From: Megaleporinus macrocephalus
Lineage: Eukaryota > Chordata > Actinopteri > Characiformes > Anostomidae
Reading direction: 5' to 3'
NCBI GenBank assembly: GCA_021613375.1
Contig: CM038716.1
Location: 17,368,024-17,432,023 of the forward strand
Length of the DNA stretch: 64,000 nucleotides
Part shown: piece by piece, positions 11,601 through 23,390 of the stretch
How positions within the stretch are numbered: the first letter of the stretch is position 1
Layout: the number at the start of each line of letters is the position of its first letter
Notes under the pieces: generated by a model
Database searches by the model: none
What the model was told of the DNA's origin: nothing
What the model saw: the letters and a program-made list of their open reading frames with translations, nothing else
Position numbers and translations under genes: made by a program

Positions 11601-11830
11601 CACATTTTATTGGATGGTCTCATATAGACGATCTACAGGTTGATTAGCAACAATATTCTTATTAGAGTCAGTTTTAGGAGTAGGTGTATGTCTTGTGTTT
11701 AGGTTTAGGGTTAGGTCTAGAGTTATGTTTAACATGTAGAATCTTTCACATTTGATAGACATTCAGTTGAATGTTACTTAAAACAGGCTGAGCATCTACA
11801 AAGCATCTAAAATAGTCCAAATACAGTGTT
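11601..11830. mobile_element. Possible MITE with telomere-like interior
   Basis: The centre (gtttaggtttagggttaggt, about 11697-11716) carries degenerate TTAGGG units. It is flanked by sequence resembling a fish dispersed repeat (ggtcacattttattggatgg on the left, gaatgttacttaaaacaggc on the right). Terminal repeats are not clear. It is far too short and degenerate to be a telomere relic. Confidence 0.35.
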
Positions 11831-12031
11831 ACTCAATACTGTACTGTAATACAGTATACATTAATTTCACTGTACTTCTATACCGAAACAATTGGGAACA
11901 TGTTTTACAGCTAAAGAGTAAAGAAATGATAAACTACAGTAAACGGGACATATAACTGTAATTATAACAAAGTCCCCATATACTGTAGCTACAGCACCAC
12001 CACAGCAACAACCTACTGACGCACTGTTGCT

Positions 12032-12113
12032 TACATATACATATATACACATACATATATATATACATATATACACATACATATATATATATGTATGTAT
12101 ACATACATATACT
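12032..12113. repeat. TA/TACA microsatellite
   Basis: About 80 bp of alternating purine-pyrimidine (TA, TACA, TATG). Part of it is self-complementary around atatatatatatgtatgtat, so it may form a cruciform. Confidence 0.9.
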
Positions 12114-13660
12114 CATTTGATCAGTTTACTGTATAGGGTGTGCTTTTAATAACCAGATCAAGCCGCACTGTTCTGACACTTACAGGATACTCTGAGTTGA
12201 ATTTCAGCTTCTGGCCGGCTATGGAGGAGGATAACCTACAACATTTGGGTAAACTTATTTTGGTTTTTGCCACACCAAGATGGCAACACCAGGCCTTAAA
12301 CCTTGTTTCTGTTTGATTTTATTTAACAAGATAATTGCTGGTTTGTGGTATTCGGGTAGTGTGGGCGAAGAAACATTAACAGCCGTCTGTATTTAAGTGC
12401 AAGCATATAGTCCTGGGTTGAAGCATTTTAGTGTTTGCTGTGGTAAAACATGTAGCCCGTATAGTGATCGGTTCAACTTTTTAAACCAACTTTTGTTACC
12501 TCAGTTTCCTGTAAATACTGTACTTAGGTTTACTTTTGAATATCTCTGAAAAGTTTCTGTTTCCATGTTTCGGAGTTGGCGTCTGTATGCTGCCACAGAC
12601 TGGAAAGAACCATTTTTAAGAATTTTAAGGAACCACTGAGAAAGGAGGGGTTTAAATGCTGGCCACAAACCATACAGAATCTAAAGTTACTCAGAGTTTA
12701 CAAAACATTGGACACAAGCTTCTTCCTTGGACAGATGATTCCAGGTAAAAGGTATGGTTTGTAATTGATTACACCTGTTAAATCCACCACAGTGAAGATG
12801 AAGAGATGGGCTCTGGGAAGGTTAAAGGAGGATTAAAAGCTTGAATCGGCTAGACAAGATGAAAGATATAAGTGTCTTCTCATAATGGAGTATAAGGGCA
12901 GTTTCCAGTGTAGCTGGTTTAAATCTGTCAAGCACCGATGTGCTGCCTTTGTTTCAGGTTCAGCAGTGTCTAGAATGTATACAGGGTAGAACTATCCACA
13001 GAACACCTAGCTAATAGCAGGTCCATTGATTAAAGAGATGAAAAGTGCCTGTGTAGATTGCAGCAAGGCAACTGAGCAACACTGGAAATGCATCAAGAAA
13101 GAGACTATAAGAATTTAGAACTTAATGTAAATGAAGTGAAGCAGCCAATCAGTGTACCTCTTGCTTCAAAACTAACTAAAAGCACTAATAGTAGAAGTAG
13201 TAGCATTATGGTCCCTGTTAGGATTTTGTTTTCTGTGAATCAAGTTTGCACATCAACAGAGACAAATAACAACTACCACATAATCCTACATAACAAAAAA
13301 TAACAATGAATAAATTAATAAATAAATGCATCCAACACTGGAGCATGAGATCAACATTACTTGTGCTGATGAATTTCCATTGCTGCTGTTTCATGTTGAT
13401 AGAAAATAAACAAAGAGGTCCATACATCAGTCATGCTGTGCATAAACATGCAGGATGATGGTGATGTGATGGTGCGGGCTGTATTTTGATGGCACACACT
13501 GGGGTGTTTGGATGCCACAGAATATCTGAGCTTCATTTTCAATCATTGCTTCATAGTAGCAGTGCAGCCCACTGTGTGCCACAAGGCTTAAAGTAGGACT
13601 GTTACTATAGTTTTGATGTATAGGATGGTTAATACGGAAGAAAAGTACATTCACAATTAC
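12114..13660. other. Stretch with no recognisable feature
   Basis: Unique AT-rich DNA with only short unsupported open frames on both strands and an (AATA)n-like patch near 13305-13327. Confidence 0.5.
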
Positions 13661-14483
13661 GGATGGACAGTAACAAAGTACAGTTACTCGAGTACTAAGT
13701 ATATTTTTCAAGTATCTGTACTTTTTGGACATTTAGACTTCAAAAAATATTGTACTTTTGACTCCACTACATTTCTTTATAAGTTATTTTTACTCATTAC
13801 TTTGAAGCAAGTGAATAAAGGAGAAAAAACAGTGATTAATAAAACGTAAAGGTAAACTCCTCCAAACACTGTCAGCCAATTACAGTAAATTCCTCCTATA
13901 CTGTCAGCCAATCACAGACAACTTCTCTTACACTGTCAGCCAATCACAGAAAACTTCTACACTGTCAACCAATCATGGTAAACTTCTCCTACATGGTCAG
14001 TCACATTCAAAGTGCTGCTTTTTTTAACCGTTTGAAATTAGCGGTACATTTTTTACACCAGAGCACTCATGAAAACAAGTTGGGTTAAAACAGAAAGTCT
14101 TGTGTGAATCCACTGCTGATGCATGCTGTTAGTTAGCTTACGTAGGGCAAATGCTGCATTATTAGCATTAACATTAACACTAATGCTGCAAATTAACATT
14201 ACCGTCCTTTCAGAAATACATGTTTTAATCTGGTTAAATAAACCCAGTTAGTAACTGCGGTAGTAACGTCATGAGAAGGCAGTGCATTCAGTCAGCTGTT
14301 GTTGTAAATTCATTGTGGCTACAATACAACAACGTACAGCTATTAAAAAGAAATAGTACTTTTAAATACTTTAAAAAAGGAAGTAAGTACTCGAGTACCT
14401 TGACTCAAGTAAAAAATTTAACTAAACAGCTTTCACTTGTATTGGAGTAATATTTGACCAGAAGTATCCACACTTTTACATAA
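13661..14483. mobile_element. Non-autonomous DNA transposon of the 'AGTACTCGAGTA' family
   Basis: The left side (ggacagtaacaaagtacagt then tactcgagtactaag) and the right side (aagtactcgagtaccttgac then tcaagta) have the mirrored AGTAC-rich termini of a dispersed element common in teleosts, probably hAT-like. It is about 820 bp long and has no transposase frame. The extreme termini are eroded, so the ends are approximate. It contains a private minisatellite (13851-14000). Confidence 0.65.
13851..14000 (+). repeat. Short minisatellite, about 5 units of 29-33 bp
   Basis: Degenerate units carry the core acactgtcagccaatcaca and a variable aacttctcctac spacer. The ccaat core recurs near 13872, 13906, 13939 and 13968. 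It sits inside the transposon at 13661-14483. Confidence 0.75.
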
Positions 14484-15548
14484 GTCATGCAGATGTGTCA
14501 CATGTATCTTCAGTGCCAGGTCGAACAAAGGCCTATGACTTTACATATACGTACTGTAGCGTCACACTGGCTTGTTTGGCTGTGGATGTGTGGAAGGCGT
14601 GGCTGTGCAGAGCGGGAATATTTCAAATAAACAATAAAATAACAAAAGAAACTGAAACATGGCAAAGGTGGCTGTCACTATGCAGTATATGCTGTTACTA
14701 CACTGGGCTTGCTGATTTGATTTTTAATGAATGGCCCTTTTTAAGACACATGCAGAATTTCTGGCTTGATATGATAATACAGGAAGACTTTTGGACAAAA
14801 TAAGATTACATTTAAAACTAGGTATGATGTGCAGTGAGTATAAGCTAAATCATATTATTTGATTATTTGGCATTGATTACCTTTTTTACCTAACACTGCT
14901 AAACCCAACAGAAATGAATTATTACTGAAAAGCTGCAGCAGTGCTTTTTACTAAAAAAGTCCGGCTGGGATAAACTGGCATATATAAAATTCGTAAACAC
15001 CGGGGTTCTAACCATTTATCCTGCCTAGCATGCTCATATAATTAGTATAGCGTAGTAACAACGTGTTTATATGTTTAAATATGTTTTTACTGTTAATTCT
15101 GTGCACACACAGCTTAATAACACTCCTTTATTACTCCCCTGGTAAGCCGATATAGGTTATATTAATAATATCCTAATTATTTGTTTTCTGAGGACATTTG
15201 CCTGCTTCTTGATCAAATTTTCCTGTTCCACCTTAAACTGTCCTCCAGCTACATTGTTGTACCATTTAAAGTAAATCAGGAAAATGTCAGCAAGAAGCTT
15301 CTACATAAAAATCTGACTTCGGTCTTGTAGTTTTAATGCTGGTCGTATTTTTGCTAATGAGATTTGAGCTGTTAGACTATATTACCTGGTGTTTCATACT
15401 CAGAGCCACTGATAAACATATGGTCCAACAGGACACTTTGACAAGAATTCTTTGTCCACCTGCTGCTACAGTGCCACCAAATTCAAGCTGCTGCTTAGAG
15501 GATGAACGTGAAAGGTACTCTCGAGAGGCTGTGTCTGAATCTGTAGAA
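14484..15548. other. AT-rich stretch with no recognisable feature
   Basis: No gene or clear repeat. The last ~250 bp may be the unique left part of the MITE whose right end is at 16043, since nearly all of that side lacks a second copy in the window. Confidence 0.45.
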
Positions 15549-15704
15549 ATATGTTAGAGTAGGATTCACCTTCCTCTGTTGTGGATGTAAAGGGCTCAAT
15601 CTAAGCTGAAAAAACTAGAACGATTCATATTTCCTGGTGATTATACACTAATAAAAACATAGTTTATAGTTTTGTACATCATATTTCATTTCTGCTAATA
15701 AATC
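15549..15704 (+). repeat. Repeat A, copy 1
   Basis: The 156 bp nearly match 15876-16024. Both begin aatatgttRgagtaggattc and end ttcatttctgctaataaatc. Copy 1 has a few extra bases (agtttat) in the middle. It joins directly to repeat B without spacer. Confidence 0.9.
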
Positions 15705-15870
15705 ATGGCAACTCATGACAACGTATGACATCTCCCATCTCATGTTTATGGCAAGGCTAATGTGGTACAGCAGGTCTCAAGTGTTCAAGTGTTACTTTGT
15801 TTTGTAATCATATTATTAGTCGTACACTGCTATATTTTAATGTATTGGTCACAGTTTTAGAAAAGCAATA
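15705..15870 (+). repeat. Repeat B, copy 1, lying between two A copies
   Basis: From atggcaactcatgacaacgt to gttttagaaaagcaata this is nearly identical to 17726-17890 in the same orientation. It resembles part of a fish MITE rich in TGTCATGACA-type palindromes; the fuller copy spans about 17540-17890. Confidence 0.9.
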
Positions 15871-15875
15871 CACCC

Positions 15876-16043
15876 AATATGTTGGAGTAGGATTCGCCTT
15901 CCTCTGTTGTGGATGTAAAGGGCTCAATTAAGCTGAGGAAACTAGAACGATTCATATTTCCTGGTGATTATACACTAATAAAAACATAGTTTTGTACATC
16001 ATATTTCATTTCTGCTAATAAATCTCACATACTGCTCCTTTAA
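15876..16043 (+). mobile_element. Repeat A, copy 2, with MITE right terminus
   Basis: Second A copy (to 16024), continuing into tcacatactgctcctttaat. Its reverse complement (TTAAAGGAGCAGTATGTGA) is a typical fish MITE terminus. Copy 1 lacks this terminus because B replaces it. Confidence 0.7.
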
Positions 16044-16185
16044 TTAAAAAAAAAGTTCAAGATTTTGCATCTGAAACAATCCCGAGTCTGACAAAGGCAT
16101 GAGAAACTATGTCCGAACCAGACCAAGCCCAACTGGACCTGATGTGAACACTCAAATGTTTCAAGCTGTAGAGGGCGTGTATGTG
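16044..16185. other. Short unique stretch
   Basis: Unique DNA between the MITE and the purine tract; nothing recognised. Confidence 0.5.
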
Positions 16186-16649
16186 GAGAAAGAGAGTGAG
16201 AGAGAGAGAGAGAGAGAGTGTATGGGCCCACAGCCTGGAGCCGCAGTCAGAATCAAAGGAACTCTCCATTCAGAAACGGAGGAACGGAACATGAAATGGA
16301 CGAGTGCTTAGTGGAATGTATCCGTGTGAAAATATTCCCCTCTTGCGCTTTTTATTTTTTTTTCTTTTTTGCTTTTTTTCTCCCTTTAAACCTCTGCTCC
16401 AACACATTCCAGCAGACAGCAACGCGAGAGGAGACACAGAGGGACAGAGAGAGACAGAGCGAGAGAAAGAGAAAGAGAGAGAGAGAGAGGGGAGAGGGAG
16501 GGAGGCCGTGTGAGGCCGGCAACACACAGCAGCGGCCGGGGGGATGTTTAGATAGGTGCAGGCTGCCACTAGGAAGTCCAAGCTCCAACATAAACACACA
16601 GCCACACAGGCCAGCGTCCACGAGTGTGGGAGAAATCTGCCCCGAACTG

Positions 16650-16704
<55 letters not shown>

Positions 16705-16760
16705 GAAGGAGGGAGAGAGAGTGAGACAGAAAGAGAAAGAGAGTGGGGTGGATGGGTATA
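16186..16760. repeat. GA-rich tracts
   Basis: (GA)n runs lie at 16197-16218, around 16470-16500 and 16649-16710 on the + strand, with a T-rich patch at 16346-16385. The intervening 16500-16650 is GC-richer unique DNA. Long open frames on both strands are simply Arg-Glu or Leu-Ser repeats. Confidence 0.9.
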
Positions 16761-17520
16761 TGGCCACTTTCATTTCCCTCTGGAATATACACACAGCTGA
16801 CTGCCCACTCAGTGACCGTTTTCCACCCCTTCTTCTGCCACAAGTAATAAGAATATCCAAGATGTGATCTCCCTCACAAACAAACGCAGCCATACACACG
16901 CATTCTCAATCTCTCTCCCACACACACACCCACCCACACAGGTCACAGTTCACCCTTCAGTGCTGATAAATCTTGCTGAAAGATAGCAGCAATATTGTGG
17001 CTTTAATTCCACAGAATCAGAGCACTTGCACATCGTATAAACAGTGACCTGACCTGCTATGATACTTTATTCTAGTGCAATGGTATGGCTCATCTCAGGC
17101 TCACTAATGTAAGGAACAGACACGTACACATGGAGCGGAGGGCTGGAAGGGACACTTCATGTGCAGTGGTGGGAAAACTATTACAAAAAAAAGTGAATGT
17201 AGTGTAAACTACAAAAAAGAAATAATAATAATAATAGTCAGCACCACTTAACAGACTAACAGATCTACAATTTGAGGTGCGTTTGAAGATATTGTAAAAG
17301 ATACTACATAAGAAATTATATTATTAATAATAGTAAATTATATTATACATCCTTAAAAGTTAATACGAAGCATGGGACATTCTCTAAACGCTCCTTGACA
17401 ATCACAGCCCACTGTTAACAAGCTACATATCTTTACCATGCTGAATCACACCAACATAATCATGCTACAAACATATCGTTGCTATCATATGGTATAATGA
17501 ATTGTAATGATAGCCTTTGT
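16761..17520. other. Stretch with no recognisable feature
   Basis: Mixed unique DNA, with a CA-rich patch at 16919-16938 and (AAT)n at about 17221-17236. No gene. Confidence 0.5.
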
Positions 17521-17897
17521 TCAGTGGCACAACAGTGTCATGTTACTGGTGATGTTAGTTGTCATGACAGATGACACAATATGTGATGTCATGACAGTTA
17601 ATGTCACATGCTGTTTTTTGCTCTGTGCTTAAAATAGCCATGATGGCATCAAACATTATGGCATCTGCCATGAGATTTACAGTAATGGTACAATCACACT
17701 GATACATTACTGGACATAATCTGTCATGGCAACTCATGACAACCTATGACATCTCCCATCTCATGTTTATGGCAAGGTTAATGTGGTACAGCAGGTTTCA
17801 AATGTTCAAGTGTTACTTTTTTTTAAATCATATTATTAGTCAGACACTACTGTATTTTAATGTATTGGTCACAGTTTTAGAAAAGCAATAAACCACT
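17521..17897. mobile_element. TGTCATGACA-type MITE containing repeat B copy 2
   Basis: The left half is full of short palindromic words (gttgtcatgacagatgacac, gtgatgtcatgacagttaat). The right half (17726-17890) is nearly identical to 15705-15870. Ends are approximate and no coding frame is visible. Confidence 0.6.
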
Positions 17898-17977
17898 CAA
17901 TCCATATGCTACAGTGGCTTTACTACAGTTCAGGGAGTTTTACTCTGAACAGTCTGTGTTTTGTTCCTGGTTTTACA

Positions 17978-18516
17978 GGGTATGTCTCAAAACCTAGTAA
18001 GTGTCTACGTAGGCTGTCTAGGTAGACAGCTGTTTAAGTAGCAGTGTTCTCTCCTCATCTCTCCTCATAAAATAGATTACTGAGACGCTCTAGTTAGAGA
18101 GCAACACGGTTTGTTCCCACCCACTGCACCACGCGACCGATGATTTAGCTGGTTGCTAAGCTACCGGCCGCTTCCAAAACAATAGCACGAGGCTTAAAAA
18201 TCTGCTAGCATAAATGCTAATGGCGCGAGTATAAAACTGCAGAATGATCAACGACTCGTTGCAAAGTTGCAAATAAAATACTGTTTTGTGTGATTATATG
18301 ACAAGAAACACATTAAAACACCAGAGAGAATCGAAATAACTTACATTTTAAATAACTTACGTTTGATGCCTCCTTAAAATCAGGCCAAAACAAGGTTCCT
18401 CAGTAGACAGCATGTTTAAGGTATCTAAGAACTGGGACAGCCTACATGTCGGGAGCGCATACTATAACATAAAATGCTGTCAAGGTAGACAGCTCACTAG
18501 GTTTTGAGACACACCC
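17978..18516. mobile_element. Non-autonomous DNA transposon with clear TIRs
   Basis: The left end GGGTATGTCTCAAAACCTAG and the reverse complement of the right end GGGTGTGTCTCAAAACCTAG differ at one position. Both run inward into gtctacctagacag-like words (ggctgtctaggtagacagct; ctgtcaaggtagacagctca). It is about 540 bp long with no transposase frame. Superfamily is not assigned and no target-site duplication is obvious. Confidence 0.85.
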
Positions 18517-19680
18517 CATTGTCTTGGTTTCACTGTAGTTATCATATAAATAATGTGGTTGTATAATAAGCAATAAGATTTAAAACTGAAAAACAATGGC
18601 AAAATGTCTATACTGAACAATCCCAAGAGGTTTAAGAGACTTTGATTACACTTCAAGTAAACATATAGATACTTATACATTTAATTAATTTTATCTAATT
18701 AAATCAGGTCTGTGTCTAGCCTATACGATATTTCCTACCATGGGTTTAGTTTAAGAAGCTATTATGAAGTTTAAATCTAATTTCAGGTTATTAACTATTA
18801 AATGCATAATTGTTTTACACTTGCACCAACTATTCAGACACTGCTCAAGTCATTATCCACTGTTATTCATTCATGTACCAACTGTACATCACAATTGAGT
18901 TTTTAAGTAAAAGAAAGAAAACTGTATTGTTATTTGATTTTGCTGAAGTTACTGTTGCGCATGCAGTTTAGTTCTGCATATTGACGAAGATTTTTCAGAA
19001 ACTCAAAGGTGTCAATAAAGAATGCAAATTGAATGTGAATGTAATTGTAATGCATGAATGTAATGCATGAATGACTATGCAATTAGTATATAATATAAAA
19101 GCTTAATTTGAAATATAAAGAAACAGGAACCGGTGCAATTACAAATTCTAAGGGTCAGCAGATACGGTCAACACTACTTGTACAGCACAAAGATTAAATG
19201 CTAAATTTATTCAATTTTGGAAGAAGCTGAACGACAACAAGTTACTGGGAAATGTAGTTAAATGAACTATACGTCATCCTGAAACGCCACAGAGGAGCAG
19301 TTCACCTGACTGAATAGCTGTTGTCCCAAAGTCTGACCTATAGTCTATAGAAGAGGCCAGCAGACGCTCTGAGGACCATTCATCTTGCAGACAGGTGTGC
19401 GTGTGCAGACACCTCAGATGCGGGTGAATCTGGAATGAGGCCAGCTCAAGCATGTTTAGTCTGTACGACGGTGAGAAGACCCATGAGTGCAGAATATGAA
19501 GAGTGAGAGTGCACGAGGAGGACTGTCACCATACGTCTCCTTCCAGAGAGCATCCATTACACAGTAACTGGACAGAGACAGAGAGATAGACATGCCTTGT
19601 CACTGGTTTAGCTTGCTTGCTTCCAACACACGACACAGTTCAGACTGACAGGCTGGACATATCACCTTCTTCGCTCGGCC
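18517..19680. other. Mostly unique stretch
   Basis: A 16-18-bp word (aatgtaatgcatgaatg) is tandemly doubled at about 19036-19071, and an octamer-type ATGCAAAT occurs near 19021. From about 19290 to 19640 the DNA becomes GC-richer and complex and could be a conserved element. No gene. Confidence 0.5.
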
Positions 19681-19722
19681 GGGGGGTGGGGGGGACATGC
19701 ACACACACACACACACACACGT
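19681..19722. repeat. G-run and (CA)n microsatellite
   Basis: ggggggtgggggggac is followed directly by (CA)n to about 19720. Confidence 0.9.
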
Positions 19723-19756
19723 TAGTGAGAGGACTTTATGAGGGCGTAGGATAATG

Positions 19757-20290
19757 CATGTACTGCCGAAAAGTCAAAGACCACCATTTCATTAATTTAA
19801 TGTTTATTAACATTAAATCACTATGGAAACATATCTTTTGTTCCACTCCTCAGGAAATGTGCACACAAGGTAAAACTCAACAGGCATTTTTAAAATTAGG
19901 TCAAACACTGAAAAATGAGGTACAAAGTTTTGTTCCAGCTACAAATTTAGACTTGCTGGTCTCAGAAACAGTACCACATCCTTTCACACCCATAATGTTG
20001 ACTTATCTTCTCACGGTCGAAGGGTGGACCGAAACACCTGTGGATCTTTTCAGATCTTTAAAAAACTGGTACATGGTTTTGTGCTAATCTCTCAAATACA
20101 AAAGCTTTCGGTAATGTTTATCTGATAGGGACAGTTTGGGAACTTTAGCTTTTTCTTGTCCCACCTCTTCAAGCAAGTGGAGTATTTTAAATCTAATATT
20201 GCCACAGTACTGTATGTAAGCACCCATATGTAATATGATTTTTACAAGCCTAAGCCTATATCTAACCCTTACCCTAACATCAGTACCCCA
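19757..20290. mobile_element. Degenerate Tc1-like element remnant
   Basis: Begins gtactgccgaaaagtcaaag, like the terminus at 557, then continues through sequence (ggaccgaaacacctgtggat, ttttcagatctttaaaaaac) that I associate with a dispersed fish repeat. A 109-codon frame (19758-20087, +) has no transposase motif. The end is uncertain. Confidence 0.4.
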
Positions 20291-20414
20291 AAACAAGAAA
20301 TGTTATACTTCTATAAATAATAAAGCTTTTAAAAACAGCCCAGGCCTATTTCTTTTTTTTCCTGTATTACCTGTAAGTCAAGACATTTTTTGTCCTAAAT
20401 ATGTCCAAAAACAA

Positions 20415-20447
<33 letters not shown>

Positions 20448-21170
20448 GGCCCTGACATAACCGATTGCCAGTAAACACTCACATGTTAAGCATTTCCAGG
20501 AACAGCATCATGAACCAGCTGTGAGGCCCAGCAGCACCCTACTCTGTCAAACAAACCCACGTACACGCGCGCACCCACGCCCTGTGATAAATACATGCCT
20601 TTATCATTCAGTTTTACCACCAACCAGAAGCACACCCATGTCATCCTTTCACATGAATGTGAGAAATAGAAGCATTGGTCAAGAAAATCACACACGGCCT
20701 CGCTCCCACATCCAGCAGAGAAACAGCCGTGTCATCACACCACAGCAGGATAAGAAGACAAACAAATAAATATCTGATCACTTTTGAAACGGGGACGTGT
20801 CTGAGTCAGCTCTAAAACCCTTAAACAACAGTTTCACTAAAGACTTATCTCCATGCTGTTCCTCCAGAAAAAACACCCAGACGGCGCTTAAAGGAGTACG
20901 ACCAGCGAAGACGAAGATGACCCAGAAACCTGCTGGGCCTTCGCCTGACATCATTTCTCACCACAGGATCCATATCGACTGCACCTCATCAGCAGAAAGA
21001 CAACCTCTCTCACACCTCCCTCATCACATTCACACACACACACACACACACACACGATCTCCTGCACCTGCTTTCGGAGGAGAAAAGTAGGGGCAGGCTA
21101 ACAAGTAACACGGGACAACACAAGCGTTGGATATGCATGTAAATCTCTGACCTAGCACAATTTACTTTGA
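20291..21170. other. Unique DNA with two CA microsatellites
   Basis: (CA)n lies at 20418-20446 and 21029-21056. Between them (20480-21010) is complex unique sequence without credible coding potential. Confidence 0.6.
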
Positions 21171-21640
21171 TTGTGGTTCTTAGGAAATGAGCCAGAGCAT
21201 CATGAAATCTCAAATTTCGACCTGATTACGGTTAATTCATTTGATGATTTTGGGGCAATTCAGCCTTTTAGAAGCTTTTCTTTAAAGCACAGCTGCGACA
21301 GATGGGATTATTTATGCTCTGTTGGAAAAAACAATACACCAAACACGTCTTGGATTCCTCCCATAACTTCTACATACTCTGTATGTGGCAATAAAATTAA
21401 GTTAGCTGATTACCTATCAATGGACTTTTTCCTGATGGAACGGGAGTGTTTTGACAATGACGATGCCCAAGTTGTGAAAGAGTGGTTCAGGGGTAGCATG
21501 AGGAATCATTTTCACACACTCACTGTCCACCACAGAGTTGTGACCTTAACCCTATTGAAACTCGGAAATAAATGTGATGTTGCACAAGACTGTGAAAACT
21601 GTGTCACGGTGAATGTGCACTGAAATCAAAGCTTAAGGCC
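21171..21640 (+). pseudogene. Probable decayed DNA-transposon transposase fragment
   Basis: A 150-codon frame (21171-21623) ends with an acidic/aromatic cluster (RECFDNDDAQVVKEWFRGSM at about residues 91-110). This resembles the C-terminal part of mariner/Tc1-type transposases, where such a segment precedes the end of the protein. Just downstream, the nucleotide stretch gaccttaaccctattgaaac reads DLNPIE in another frame, the third-acid motif of Tc1 transposases. The order and the frame break suggest a rearranged or frameshifted relic. The first 80 residues match nothing I recognise. It could be a chance frame; it is not an intact gene. Confidence 0.4.
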
Positions 21641-22009
21641 GCCAAACGAAATATTACATTGGGCTAATTAACTTGTTCTTTGGCCAGGTGTGTCTAACTA
21701 CCTATATGTAAGAACATATAACCTTTCTAACCTGAACAATAAGCTCAACAAACAAAAGAATAAAAAAAAAAAAAAAAGCTTTGTAAAATCATGCTGGTCC
21801 TCCTGGCATAGAGTCCCTTTATTCTTTGCTTTTTATGCTATCACTGAGGAAGTTCATAACTCAAATAATTTATATAGTTTCACACAAATCAAACAGTTAT
21901 AGGCACAAGAAAGTGAAACTAAATGCTTACACAAAGTAATTATTTTTGAGGTAATATGTTTGACTCACATGCACTAATGTACTCATTTGAATTAAATCAC
22001 TTCTGTCTT
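21641..22009. other. AT-rich stretch with an A run
   Basis: Contains an A homopolymer at about 21762-21777 and no recognised element. Confidence 0.5.
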
Positions 22010-22215
22010 CACTTTTGAAGTTTGTGACACAAACTGAAAATACCTGTACGCTGTGTTTAAATCTCATGATGAATGAATCTAAAGAAACAGCCCAAAACTG
22101 CTTTAAAAAAAAAAAAAAAAAAAACTCTGATTACATCCACTTGCATTTAATGGTATGTTTTTCTTCTCCTGCAAAGTTCTCATTTTGGAGGTATGAGGTT
22201 TTGTTCCAACAGCAG
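22010..22215. mobile_element. Probable diverged copy of MITE 'R'
   Basis: Contains tcatgatgaatgaatctaaa, an A run (22105-22124) and ttctcctgcaaagttctcat followed by tttggaggtatgaggttttg, in the order seen in the R copies at 28473 and 37745. The outer termini are not clear. Confidence 0.5.
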
Positions 22216-23152
22216 TAATACAATTTTAAAGCAACTTTTTTTCCCAGTGTACTAAGTCAGGACTCTTTCCTCCTGTATAAAAACAAACATACACATACAC
22301 ACAGGTCGTGGCAAAGCTGATTGCTCACACATTGAGCTTTTCCTGGAATCGCATCATGAAGCAGTTTTGATTTGATTTGATTAAATTATTCTGGCACAAC
22401 TGCAAACTCTTTTTCAAATTTTATTCTGACCAAAATATGTGTGTCTACCTGAACTCAAATTTGACCTTTTATACCGTTAGCTCATGTTTCATACCAAGCG
22501 CAATTCATCACACCTGTTACGTCCGGTGTATTGTTGCTCTGTTTGTGTTTTGGTTCTTTTCTTGTGTTTTCAGCTAAAAACAAGCTTCACCTGCACGTAT
22601 CTGCTGACTGCTGGGCCACACCCTTCTCTTAAGCTCTCTTCCTACAGCAGCAGGACCTTCAGGCACCACAGCTTTTCCTCTTTACTTGAAAAGTATCTAT
22701 TTACCTTAACAGTATCTGTAACTTTAGTGTTTTGACTCTACTCTAAAAGCATTAGGAACAGCCTCTGGGACCTTCGTATCTTCCGAGCTTGCTCTGAAGG
22801 GTCCAGTTATTTGCTAAACATATCCATTGCCATTTTATTACTTTACCAATTTTATCCATAGATGTAACTGTAGTAATAGTTAGAACCACTTTATCGTCCC
22901 AGCAGAATATGAGCTTTCAACAACACCATGAAGAGAACTGTCCACAGTAGACACATCCCAACTCACAGAGGCTTAAATCTGACCCACAATAACACTGACT
23001 TGTCTTACAGCAGTAAAAATACTTAATTGTAATCATATATCTCACTGAAAGAAAGCACAGTTAATAAAGTCTTTAGAAGCCAGAAGTGATTACTGATGTA
23101 TCTCATCATCATCACTGTGATTAAACTGCTTTAGTATTATACTGACATTAGC

Positions 23153-23154
<2 letters not shown>
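22216..23154. other. AT-rich stretch with no recognisable feature
   Basis: No gene or clear repeat. Open frames are short and hydrophobic because of the T-rich composition. Confidence 0.5.
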
Positions 23155-23188
<34 letters not shown>

Positions 23189-23198
23189 TATATATATA
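23155..23198. repeat. (TA)n microsatellite
   Basis: Uninterrupted TA dinucleotides except for one AA, immediately left of an R MITE copy. Confidence 0.95.
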
Positions 23199-23200
23199 AC

Positions 23201-23389
23201 ATTGCTGTCCAATTTCCAAAACGGCAGTTTTACACACAAAAACGTGGAGCACACAGCAGTAAGAGGAGGAGTCTTTACTTTTAATGTAAGTCAGCGGAAT
23301 CAGATTTTTTTGGAGCATTTCTATTGATCCATTTATCATAAGGTAGAAAAATAAAAATTGATATATGTTTTTAATGGGACAACGTCAAT
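23201..23389. mobile_element. MITE 'R', complete copy next to the minisatellite
   Basis: Left end ATTGCTGTCCAATTT and right end (reverse complement ATTGACGTTGTCCCATT) are inverted repeats. The interior carries the family words aagtcagcggaatcagattt and gagcatttctattgatccat. It is 189 bp long, with no coding capacity. It abuts the 24-bp minisatellite directly. Confidence 0.75.
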
Positions 23390-23390
23390 A

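Noticed and set aside
11697..11716. Interstitial telomere repeat
   Set aside because: Only two or three degenerate TTAGGG-like units inside a probable dispersed repeat.
16270..16899. 209-codon minus-strand frame
   Set aside because: Composed of Ser/Leu/Arg low complexity from GA/CT tracts; overlapping frames are open on both strands.
20258..20278. aacccttaccctaacat as telomeric sequence
   Set aside because: Two imperfect units only, at the edge of a dispersed element.
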